From: Euglena gracilis
Lineage: Eukaryota; Euglenida; Euglenophyceae; Euglenales
DNA: 64,000 bases
Direction of reading: 5' to 3'
Assembly (NCBI GenBank): GCA_039621445.1
Contig: CP154954.1
Location: 41,595,572 to 41,659,571 of the forward strand
The notes under the pieces: generated by a model
The model's input: only the letters and a program-made list of their open reading frames with translations
Told to the model about the DNA's origin: nothing
Databases searched by the model: none
In this document: piece after piece, positions 46,743-56,828 of the stretch
How the letters are laid out: every line of letters begins with the position of its first letter
How positions within the stretch are numbered: the stretch's first letter is position 1
Translations under genes and position numbers: made by a program

Positions 46743-49700
46743 CTTGTGGGGGGGGGGTCCAGACAAGAGCGTCGTGGGATGGGGTCCAGCAAAGGCTGGA
46801 AACAGCCAGGGAAGAGCTGGCTGACTCCCCGCCACACTCAATGCCCCCCCAATCAAATCGGACGCAGAAAAATCGAAACTGCAAAATCCTGAAAACCCAG
46901 CAAGCCCATGCAAAAAACCTCACTGTGAGTCCCCCCCCCAAAACCTGGGTAGCCCAAATTCCAACCCAATTTTGGCCAATTTGGAGCCTAAGGTTAAAAA
47001 AAAAGGATGAAAAATTGATGTTTGGGCGGAAACTGCTGGCTGGCTGGTTGGATCCTCATCCGCATCCATCCTCATTGGGGGTGAGGTGAAAAATGTTCAG
47101 CTCAACTGACTTGCAGTTCAGTCCGGGGGGGGGGGGCAATTAACCTTACTGTTCGGTCATGGTCAGCCCGTGCAGCAAACAATGCCCCGATGTAATCTGC
47201 CTCATACTCCCTCGCAGCTCCCGTGCATGAAGGAGGGGGGTCTCTGGCGAGAGTGCAGAGGATGCAAACAACCATTGCATTCCCACCACCAACACAAGCA
47301 CAAAACGCAAAGAAGCAGCCTAAACGCACACACGCACAGACACACAAAACACAAACAGAAATTCGACTTCATGCATTTTGGGGAGCCTGGGAGTAACAAA
47401 AAAATATAAAATAAAAAAATAAAAACATGATTCTCATGATTTTTTTGAAGGGTACTCACCAATGACGAAAAACTGATGTAAAATATGGTCTCTGGAAATC
47501 GGGTCGAAAATGCAGATCGAAATATTCTTTGTATCAAAATATTCTCCAGGAAAAACCCAGGAAAAAATCACAACACGGGAAAAAACATGGTTTGTTGCGA
47601 TGGGGCGGCCAGGGCCTGGTAGTGGTGCCGCTCGAATGGCAATTCTGTCATGAAGTTCCGCAGCAGCCGAGGCATCGCCACCTCCGTGAAGAACAACATC
47701 TGGGGGGGGGGGGCAATGGAGGGGCTCACGATGCGAATGATTTTTGCTGGAAGAAATTTTGAAAAGCATCATCACAGATTTGCCACACCTTGATGATGGG
47801 TTCGACGCATTTTGTACAACATTTTGGTCTGCCTTGAAATTTTCAAACCAGCGAGTGAGCCCATCCATCAGGAATTTCTTCATTTCGAATTTCTGCGGCA
47901 GAGTTTGGAAAAAATGGTTGGCAAAAATGGAAGGCTGTTTAACGTTCTTGCAACAATTCAAAACATGCTGCCGATTTGGCTTCACCTATTTCTCTGGAGC
48001 ATATCTCCACACTCCCAGTGCTTTTCATAACATGCATTAACACATTTCAAATTTAATGTGAGTTTCAACAATTTTTTGTTCAATCCAATGAATTTTTTGT
48101 TTCACGGCTGCCCCCCCTATCGGCAGGACAGATTTAGCAAAAAAAAAAAACCATGCAAATGTGAGATTCCCATTGAACGACTTGAACCACTTGACGTTTA
48201 GAAGGAGACTAGGTGCAGCTGTCCACCACCACTGCTCTGAACCTGCACCCCTGCTCCAACTCTAAATACCCCCTACCTTTTGAAACACCACAGGATAAAT
48301 AAGGTTTGGTTTGGTTGGTCAGCCCGAAGGGGGACTATATCTCAAGGAGATGCTACAAAACTCGACCTCCAACATGACCCAAAATACCACCCCAAGGTGT
48401 TATTTGGAAGCGAAATTGCACTTCTTGAGTACGCTTGGGGCACATTCAATATGCAAAAAAATACGAAAATCAGGATTACTTTTCTTCTATTCTTCGCTGG
48501 GGGGGAACAGTTATCCTTTGGTTTGGTTGGCACTCAGGGGGGTCTGGAGGTTCAGGGGGAACCTTTGTGGTCATGAACACCTGTTTCCCCCCAATCGGTT
48601 CAGACCTGATAGCTCGATGTGATGTCGGGGACGACGAGGGCCATCGTCCAGAAGAAGAGGTTGACGGCGGCCTGCGTCACGTTGGCGAGCGTCCACCGCT
48701 CGTACGTGTGCCGCGCCACGACGTGCGCCATCTCGTGGCCCACCACGCACGCCAGCTCGGACTGGCTCTCCACGGCGTGGCACAGGCCCGTCGTGACGAA
48801 CAGCGCCCCGTTCTGCAACGCCAGGGAAGAGGAGGAGTGGGAGGACGAGGAAGAGCGGGAAGAGGACCAGTGTGCGGTTGGGGACGGAGGCAGGGAAATC
48901 CACCGCTGCTTGGGACGGAGGGAATGTGCATAACCGCTCCCCGTCTTCCCACAGAATACCCTGCCCCCAGGGTTGCATGGGAAGCTCTGCAGACATGAGG
49001 TAGTTGGTAGGGGGGGGGGTCGCTGAGCTCTTATCTCTTTAGAGAAAGAGCGAAGCTTACCCCTGGGGAAAGGGGGGTCGGACCCCCCTTGCCCTCCCCC
49101 CCCCCCGGGTCAGGGCCACCTTGGGAACCGGCGGATTATCACCATGATCCTGGCTCCGTTCCCGATTTTTTTTTCTTCAGTCGCGAGCGACTGGATTTCT
49201 AGTTTCCAAATCACCTCCGTTTGAGCCCCAACTCCCCGCCAGGCCCGAGATATTCAACCGCGAAGCGGTCCAAATTGGGTAGGATTGGCCCCCCCTCTTC
49301 CGACTCTGCCATTTCGCTGGTGCCCAAAAATCGGTCAAAAAAATCGATTTCTCGAAAATATCTCGAGAAAACGTACATTATTTCCGGAAATGTCGGTCTG
49401 ACGAAATGTACCCATGGAGGCCCTCTGTCGCCCCCCGTTCGCCGTTTTGCCGTTTCGCCGACACGCCTGGCCCGTGTTCCAGCGCGCTTTTGCGGCCCAA
49501 ACCGGCCATTTTGGGTGTTTTTTTTGACCTTTTTTTGGTCTAAAAATCGATTTTTCCAAAATATCAAAATCAAAGGAAAAGTCCGGATGAAGCCCTTGGA
49601 ATGCCATACCCAACCATGGTTTACTTCCCCCCCCCCCCAAACTCTTCGTGTAGCCCGAGGCAAACCCCCCCCTTAATAAGTGCGCAGTGCCGCAAATTGT

Positions 49701-52700
49701 GCGCAGTGCCCTAATAAATGCGCACCTCCCAAGGGTCCGAAACTACCTCCCTAAAAAAGTGCACATCCCCCCAAATGGAGAAATCACTGTCACATCTCAG
49801 GTCGGAAAGCACATACAATTGTCAGAACCGTCCTCCTCAGACCAAATATTTCTATCATCCAAGCCTAAATTTGACACGTAATCACTTGACTCATAGCTTG
49901 AAATCACAAAATAGGGGGAAATTGAAAAAGAGTGGGGGAAATATAAGTATTTTCGGCTTTATCCTAAAAAGTGCCCACTGCCCTAATAAGTGCGCACCCC
50001 TTGGGGTCCGAAACAACGTCATCAAAATGCGCGCCCCCGTGCACTTATTACGGGGGGTTACGACCATTTTCCGGCCAATTTGGCCCATTTCAGGGACCAT
50101 TTTGGCCGTTTTTGGGGTCAAACAATCGATGTTTCCAAAATATCTCGGAAATGAAGCAAAATCAAAGGAAATGTCCGGAGACCTAATTTGAAGCCCTTAA
50201 AAGCCCTATCTAACGAAACTTTGATTTCCCCGCAACTCCCCGCCTCGCCCGAAATATGGTCGATTTACGGCCCAAAACAGCCGGCAGGCTTGTGACTTAG
50301 TCGTTTTCGGCCTCTTTTCGGGGGTCAAAAAATCAATTTTCTAAAATTGCTCAAAAAAGGTGGGGAATCAAAGGAAATGTCTGGAGACCTATTTTGAAGC
50401 CCTTAAAATCCTCTATCTAACGGTGCTTTGATTTCCCCGCAACCACCTGCCCAGCCCGAGTTACGGCCATTCTTTGGCCAATTCTGGTTATTTTGTACAG
50501 TTTTGGCCTGTTTTGACTTTGCCATTTTCGGCCATTTTCGGGTGAAAAAGTCGAAAAAATCGAATTTTTTTTTGCCGGAAACGATGTTTTTTTGGCCTCC
50601 CGGACCCGAAAAACCTATTTCTCGATTTTTTTCGACTTTTTTGACCCGGGTTTGACCCAAAGTCAATGGCCCAAAACGGGGCGCTGGCGGATCGAAAAAC
50701 GCCCATTTTCGGCTCAAAAACGGTTTTTCCGGGTCCAGGAGGCCAAAAGACATCGTTTCGGGCATTTTTTTTTCGATTTTTTTTTCGACTTTTTGGGCCG
50801 AAAACGGCTAAGTCGAACAGTGGAAAAAGTGTACAAAATAGCCTAAATTGACCGAAAAACGGCCGTATCTCGGGCTGGGCGGTGAGCTGCGGGGAAACCA
50901 AAATCCCAGTACATAGACCGTTCCAAGGGCTTCAATTTAGGTCTCCCTCCGGACATTTCTTTTGATTTTGCATCATTTTCGAGAAATTTTGAAAACATCG
51001 ATTTTTTGACCCCCCACCCCCCCGAAAACGGCCAAGTCGGACAGTGGGAAAAGTGTACAAAACGACCATCTGGGCCGAAAACGGCCGTATCTCGGGCTAG
51101 GCGGGGAGTTGCGGGGAAATCAAAATACCGGTAGATGGGGCGCTCCAAAGGCTTCAAATTAGGTCTCCGGACATTTCCTTTGATTTGGCTTCATTTTGGA
51201 AATATTTTGAAAAACTGGTTTTTTTGGCCAGGGGTCGCCAGGGGTCAGCTTCGCTCTTACCCAAAAAGGGATAAGAGGTCAGCGACCCCCCCCCCAATAC
51301 ACCCCATACTCATTTTGTTGGATTTTTTCAACATTTTGACCCAGTGTTGACCCAAATTCCATGGGTTTCGAGCCAAAACCGAGGCGCTGGTGGGTCGAAA
51401 AATGCTCATTATCGGGTCAAAATCAGGTTTTCCGGGTCCGGTGTGTAATTAGTAGTAAATTAAAAATTACGCGAAATTTGCAATGCTAGTCTTTCGGCCT
51501 TCCATTACATGCAAGTCCCGTTATGAGCTCAGCACTATTCAAAACCTGGTCACCCCCTCCAGGGGGGTAAGGTGGGGGGGGTCACCCCCCCTAGTTTCGG
51601 AAGGGGGTCCCCCCCACTCCCTCCCCCTCCTCTGCAGGGGCAAAAAAAAATTTCCGGCGCTTCACGCCGGGTGTGTATTTTAGGACCCTCTTGAGATTCA
51701 GCATGAAATTTTGGCAAAATGGCCAAAAATGGCCGTAACTCGGGCAGGCGGGGAGTTGTGTGGAAATCAAAATACTGTTGGATAAGGCATTTTAAGGGCT
51801 TCAATTTGGTTCTCCTGACATTTCCTTTGATTCCTGACCATTTTTGACCCAAAAAACAGCCGAAATTTTCGGCGACTGAAAACTGGAGGTAGGAGGGGGG
51901 GTCCCCCCACACCCCCCTGGTTTTGGAGGGGGGTCCTCCCCCAGAGATTCCCATACAACCCTGCCCGTCCCCACAAAACAATGCCATAATCCAAACGGTG
52001 CAGACAAAAGAAGAAATATACAAACAAATTAAACAAAATACCACAAAAATACAAAAGAATGCCCAGACAGAAGAGCTGCCCAGAAGCAGTCTTCACCATG
52101 GGATCACGGGCCTTGACCAGAGGGGGGCACCTGAAACGAGCACGCGTTGAACGCCTCGTCACGGATGAAATGGCAAGACCAGCTCCGGGACCGCAGTTCG
52201 GGGGACCCGGCCACCAGCCCATCCAGGATGGTCCGCAGCGCCGCGGAGGAGGCCTGCGGAGGGTCCACCACCTCCTGCAGCGACGTCTCGTACGCCTCCT
52301 GGACGATCTCGTCCACTGCCCCGAAGGGGGCACTTTGATGCAAAAACAGATCTTAAAGGAGAAAACAAAAGGCATTGTTGTGGATATACGTCGTAGTGTT
52401 TGTGTGTGTGTGTGTGTATGTTTTGTGGTGCGTGAGTGTGTGTGTGTGCGCGCGCGTGTGTGCATGCGAGTGAGCACATATACAAATATCTACAAATGCA
52501 CATTTCTGTACCCGCATGTTTCGGAATATCCACCGATGTGTTCTCAAAGAGGTGGGAAGGCACTGGGAGGCTTCGGCTTCAAAGGGGTCCCCCGGCGCAA
52601 TCTCCCAGCTGGCCAGCCACGTCATCTGCCAGCGGCCGGTGACCGGGACCAGGCATTATTATTTTTTAAGGCGCCTTAAAAAACCTTAAAAAACCTTAAA

Positions 52701-55700
52701 AAACCTTAAAATTTTTTTTGCCAAAATGCCTTAAAAAACCTTAAAAAACCTTAAAAAACCTTAAAAAAATCACCCCGGGGAAGTTTTTCTTCCCCGTGAT
52801 GACCTTAAAAAACCTTAAAAATTTTCCCTGGGAAATTTCTTCTTGCAACAAACAAATAATGGCATATCTGAAACCCCGCATAAAGCCAGTCCCCAAGGCA
52901 GAAAGAACGAAGCGGTTTTTCAGTTTTTTTTTACCTTCTTCCATTTCTCAATGCTGTCTTTTGGCTGAGTTTTATCTTAGTTCTTTGCGAACAAAATTAC
53001 ATTGAAAAATGAACCCAAAATGTATGGTGGTTGGTTTTTTGATGGAAAATCACATTTTCCCAAAAAAAATCACCAAAATTTTAGGGATGAAAATTGTTAG
53101 TTTTTAGGAGGGGGGCCAAAAAATGCAGGTCAAAAAAATGGGACCAAATTTTGGAACAGTCAAATTTTACTGACATTTTTTCCCTTGTAAATTTTTTGGT
53201 TTTTAGTGGCATTTTTTTGCTTCCAAAATCTCTCAAAATTAAAAGTTTGAGAAATGTTGATTTTGAGAAAAAATCAAAGATTTCAGGGTTAAATTTGGTA
53301 GTTTTAGGGGGGGGGTGGAAAATAACGAAGGTCAAAAAAGGTGGACCAAATTTTGGCACAGTCAAATTTTACTGACACTTTTCCTCTGTCAAATTTGTTG
53401 GATTTTCAATGGCATTTTTCTTGCTTCAAAACCCTCTCAAATTCAAAATTTTGAGAAAATGTTGATTTTTTGGAAGATGTGAAAAATGGGGTTTTGAGGG
53501 AGTTTAATGGCCATTTTTGAGGAAAAAGTTCTAAAGTAATTTTTTGTCATCAAAAAGTGACGTTTTTAAGTTTTTCCAGGCTTTTTTTGTTGCGTTTTTT
53601 TAAAAAAAAACATATTTTTAAAAAAATTGTTTTCTTTCTAAAAAATTTATTTGTAAAAAACTTGTTTCTTTAAAAAAACGTTTTTTTTTAAAAAAAAACA
53701 CATGCTTTTTTAAAAAAAATTGTTTCAAAAAAAACAAGCAGTCAACCTTGGCAAGAACCTATGGTCAAGCCCCAACCACCCCGCACTTACCTTCCTTCCC
53801 TTGTGTCCTTCCCGTCGGCTCAGTCACACCACACCCATACCCCCCGGACCTTCCTCCCTACACATCAACAAACAGCCCCAAAACACCACATCAAGGCGCC
53901 GCAAGCAACGCAATCCGGCAAACACCCAGGACGCACACCGCCGGCAGCTCGGACACATCCGGGGACACAGCCGAAAGGAGCAACAGGGGCAGTAAAGGTC
54001 CCGTTCCTATGGTGCTTTTTTGTGTTTTTTTCAGGGTGGGCCGGCAGGGTCCCGTAGGTTTGGGCCCACAAAGTCCTTCCCGACACACCCCAAAATCACT
54101 GTTTTCCGCCAAAGTCCCGGGGGTCTCCCAGCCAAAATCAGAATTTTGCTCATTTTTTGCACTCTCTTGTTCACGTGTTTTCAAACCCCCCGGACCTTCA
54201 CAGCCGAAACAGAGCACAATCAAAAAAATCGTAAATTTGCGCAAATGCGCGCATCAAACGAAAAAAGCTTAAGTGCGAATTCGGCCGCCTAAGTTCGGGT
54301 TTTGGACCCGAAATAATGTTTCTGGCGTCTTCGGCGCCGGGTGTTTTTTTTTTGACCCATTTTGGGACCCATATGCAGGAACCCATAGCCAAAATGGCCT
54401 AAAATTCCTAAAATGCCTTGAATGGACTAAAATTCCTAAAATGTCTAAAATGGCAATAACTGTCCCTCATGGACCGCCCTGATCCCATGCTTCGCCCGAG
54501 GCTTCTTCCTTGGGCGTTCCGAAGCCACAGAAGTCTGAAGCCATCGGGCCATCTTCGGGGTCTGAGATTTTACCTGAGGAAAAAAATGCCTTAAAAAAAC
54601 CTTAAAATTTTTTAAAATTCCTCAAAAACCTTAAAAAACCTTAAAAAACCTTAAAAACCGCCTTAAAATTTTTGAGAAATCTCGCCTTAAAAAAAATAAT
54701 GCCTGACCGGGACCTGGTCCACGTGGGTGTACGCGAAGGCGCCGCCCCCCCCGACGAGCAACGCCCCCCGGAGCCGCTGCGGCCAGCCTTGCCCCCGGTC
54801 GTATCTCTGCCCCGTATGGGCCGACGTGGATCGAGAGAGTCTGGCTGAACGGCAGCAGTCAGCCAACCGAACAACGACTGCTGTGAACCGGGGCCAAATG
54901 GTCGTTGACACGCGCACCAGTCTATTTGTATGCAGTGTGTGACTATGCCTGCAAATGTGTGTGCTGCTGTGCGGGATGTGTTTGTGCGGGACATGAATTG
55001 GAGCAACCTGTGTAAGTGAAACGCTCATGCCCGAAACGAGAAATGTACGCCTCGGAAAGGGAAGCAAGAGGAGGAGAAATGGAAGGGAAAAGCTGGTTGC
55101 TTTCCCAGCCGACTGTGGATGAGTTCGGACAGTTGCCGCTGTCTTTCTCTGCAGGCACCATCCTGTCTGGCTCGAGGCCCCAGAAGACGAAAAAAATGGA
55201 GGGCTGCCGGGACCATTCCCCCCTCCAGCACCGCACTCCACCTTCTAGGAAACAATACATATGAAACAAGTGCCAGGAACTGAGGGAGAATATAATAAAC
55301 TACTCTAAAGACCAGCCAAAAAAAACCACCAGCTGTCAAAGCGACTGCGAACATTTCCTGGTGGTCAACCCACCCCAACTCTGGACTCCTGTTTCTTTGG
55401 TGAATTTGGGCTTGGCAGCAGCTGTGAATCACAAACTGGTGTTGGCCGACGGCCAACCTGTTGGAAAATGTTTGGTTTGTAGAGCACAGCAGACCACACC
55501 CACCCACCCCACCCACCCACCAGCCGCCCACACATGCACACGCACACACAACACACACATGCACACACATGCACACACCAGGGCTGCAAGCGGGAGGGCG
55601 ACCCCCCCAAAAACCACGGCAGGGGGTGGTAGTCGCCTGCCTGGGGGGAGGAAAAAAGAAAATCGACGAGGGAAATCAACCACCGGGGGTTGACAAAGGA

Positions 55701-55810
55701 GGGGGTGTATCCGCAGGAGGGGGGGATGGGGTAACAGGATGTTGGGCCCCCGCCACAAACCACGCCCAGCGGCTCACCTTGAGCAGGCCGAAGAAAATGG
55801 GCGGCGGCAT
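46582..55810 (-). CDS. OMA1: OMA1-like M48 zinc metallopeptidase
   Basis: Membrane metallopeptidase; in the family it sits in the mitochondrial inner membrane and cleaves OPA1 and DELE1-type substrates under stress. Exons on the minus strand: 55778-55810, 54709-54806, 52534-52644, 52131-52332, 48606-48812, 47622-47699, about 47150-47209, and 46582-46742 with 43641-43975 possible. Phases join cleanly through exon 7; the exon 7-8 boundary is unresolved. Order of motifs: a GALLVGGGGAFAY hydrophobic stretch, THVDQVPVTGR, the NAF-type motif, GHEMAHVVARH (HExxH zinc site), LPFERHH/EYEAD (third zinc ligand Glu), FGYDPEAM and LQTHPN. Introns 2 and 6 are nonconventional. The start MPPPIFFGLLK at 55810 is tentative. 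Confidence 0.8.
47150..47209 (-). CDS. OMA1: OMA1 exon 7 with third zinc ligand
   Basis: EYEADYIGALFAARADHD carries the Glu-x-Glu-Ala-Asp signature. It is followed by either GTAAGG (phase 0) or CAG in nonconventional position. The link to exon 8 is not settled because the GTAAGG phase does not fit any AG upstream of exon 8. Confidence 0.75.
47210..47621 (-). other. Nonconventional intron 6 of OMA1 (412 bp)
   Basis: CAG lies at +4 to +6 and CTG at -8 to -6. Excision gives LPFERHH joined to EYEAD, which matches the family spacing exactly. The best GT-AG alternative would insert about 10 foreign residues. Confidence 0.7.
47622..47699 (-). CDS. OMA1: OMA1 exon 6
   Basis: 26 codons, MLFFTEVAMPRLLRNF to TELPFERHH, the stretch preceding the third zinc ligand. 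The 3' boundary follows the nonconventional rule: the intron begins TACCAG. Confidence 0.75.
48606..48812 (-). CDS. OMA1: OMA1 exon 5 with HExxH
   Basis: 69 codons from NGALFVTTGL to SSYQ. They include GHEMAHVVARH, the M48 zinc-binding and catalytic motif, and a following hydrophobic helix (AAVNLFFWTMALVV). Acceptor TTGCAG and donor GTCTGA. Confidence 0.9.
48813..52130 (-). other. Large OMA1 intron 4, repeat-filled
   Basis: 3.3-kb GT-AG intron. It contains inverted-orientation copies (49.2-50.5 kb) and direct-orientation copies (50.87-51.84 kb) of the TCTCGGGCTAGGCGGGGAG repeat. These lie mostly between two inverted copies of a GCTTCGCTCTTAC...GAGCTCAGCGACC hairpin at 49018-49068 and 51237-51287. 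Confidence 0.75.
49018..51287. repeat. ~2.27-kb loosely palindromic repeat block
   Basis: The ends are inverted copies of the hairpin also found at 14631 and 15988. The left half carries minus-oriented and the right half plus-oriented copies of the ~150-bp intron repeat. It may be a composite element. No target duplication was identified. Confidence 0.6.
52131..52332 (-). CDS. OMA1: OMA1 exon 4
   Basis: Encodes APFGAVDEIVQEAYETSLQE through GLVAGSPELRSRSW to DEAFNACSFQ, the region just before the zinc site where the family has a conserved W...NAF motif. AG at the 5' end, GTGCCC at the 3' end. Confidence 0.8.
52395..52470. repeat. (GT)n microsatellite
   Basis: Imperfect GT/GC repeat on the plus strand inside OMA1 intron 3. 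Confidence 0.9.
52534..52644 (-). CDS. OMA1: OMA1 exon 3
   Basis: Starts in the second target copy (VTGRWQMTWLASWEIA). The donor is taken as CATCG/GTGGAT, phase 2. An alternative donor CCCA/GTGCCT has the same phase and would shorten the exon by nine codons. Confidence 0.7.
52645..54708 (-). mobile_element. 2,064-bp nonconventional intron = hAT-like element
   Basis: The element proper is 52650-54705 (2,056 bp). Its inverted ends start CAGGCATTATT and extend 23-24 bp to AAGGCG with one 1-bp gap. It is flanked by perfect 8-bp duplications ACCGGGAC at 52642-52649 and 54706-54713. Subterminal CCTTAAAAAA tandem motifs lie at both ends. Removing one target copy plus the element joins VDQVP to VTGRWQ in frame. 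No GT-AG pair can do this, but the euglenid rule (CAG at +4, CTG at -8) does so exactly. The interior holds A/T-rich repeats shared with 14.1-14.5 kb and no recognisable transposase. Confidence 0.85.
54709..54806 (-). CDS. OMA1: OMA1 exon 2
   Basis: Begins after GGGGCAG with RYDRGQGW. It carries the glycine-rich hydrophobic stretch and THVDQVP. It ends inside the 8-bp duplicated target GTCCCGGT. Confidence 0.75.
55495..55577. repeat. CACCC and (CA)n simple repeats
   Basis: CCCACC followed by CACACAT repeats in OMA1 intron 1; GT-rich in the sense of the gene. Confidence 0.85.
55778..55810 (-). CDS. OMA1: OMA1 candidate exon 1
   Basis: ATG at 55810, eleven codons (MPPPIFFGLLK), then a textbook donor AAG/GTGAGC. 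Phase 0 fits exon 2. It is very short and has no obvious presequence, so another upstream exon remains possible. Confidence 0.45.
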
Positions 55811-56693
55811 GGCTCAGGGGTCGGCCGCGGGCCCCCCGCCAACCGGGGTCTGCCGCACCGCCGATGCCTGCCGGGGGCGGGGGAAACCTGGGGAGGAGTG
55901 GCAGGAGAAAAGACGCAGACCGCGGACCAGGTCCCCGTCCACCGCAGCCCTTTTGGGTTTTGTTGGACCAACGCCGGATCTGTTTCTGAAACCCATTTTC
56001 GTTGTGTTCCACTTTTTCTGTGCCAAGCTATTCTAATTTTGTATTGTTTTGCGGTGTGGCGTATTGCGATGCCAACCTTCGAAACCTGTAACCCCCCCCC
56101 CCCCGCGGTCGGCCGAAAGGGGGGGGGTAATAAATCAAGGAATTGTTGGTGAAAATCTGACCCTCGGAATGACCACAAACACCCCCAAATCCTTGTCAAA
56201 GTTGGTCAAAGATGGCATTTTGGTGATGGACGACGATTTGGGTGGCTTGGGGGCGAGAAAAGCCTTGCATTTCCAGTTTCTGATTTTGGTTTTTGGGGGG
56301 AACTGGGTGACACACCAACAGTGGGCAGCAGAGGTGCTCCTTCACAGACTCACAGGGAACCCTATGAAGGGGGTGCCTGGACCATTAATGCAAGACAATG
56401 CGACGCAGTCCCTGGACACCAACAGAGTGATGGATATGGGACACAGCGCAGCCAGACCGCAAAGCAAATGAAGCCCCCCGCAGCCCCCTCAACGAAGGGA
56501 ATGAATGACGTGTCGCCACTATGGGCCGGTGCTGTGCAACAAGCCCCACCGATCACGGCGCTTGCGTCCGGTTGGGGAGTCCCGGCGGGCCGCAGGGCTG
56601 CACAGGCGCGCGATGCGTCCCCCCTGCCCAGCCCTGCCCTGCCTCCCCCTCTCTCTCCGGGCTGTCTCACGGGCCACGCGACCCGCCCCGGGG

Positions 56694-56828
56694 TCAGGCG
56701 CTGCCGCCCCCCGCGGCAGGGCCCGGCGGGGGCGGCGGCCCGCGGCGCTGGATGCTGAGGAGGACGTTGGCGATGACGGCGTGCAGCGCCGACGCGGAGG
56801 GGCTGCCGCCGAACGCCTGGATGAAGCC
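56694..56828 (-). CDS. NUBP2: NUBP2 exon 9, stop
   Basis: [20 protein letters not shown] through LLSIQ, then a proline- and glycine-rich tail and TGA at 56696-56694. Confidence 0.88.
   Translation of the reverse strand, partial: GFIQAFGGSPSASALHAVIANVLLSIQRRGPPPPPGPAAGGGSA

Noticed and set aside
47587-47621. GT-AG extension of OMA1 exon 6 (HYQALAAPSQQ)
   Set aside because: In frame and possible, but it breaks the spacing to the zinc-ligand motif; the nonconventional junction gives the family spacing exactly.
53720-54292. Transposase or gag-like gene inside the OMA1 element
   Set aside because: Frames are proline- and threonine-rich, overlap in several phases and show no transposase, RNase H-like or BED-finger motif. 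The element appears non-autonomous.
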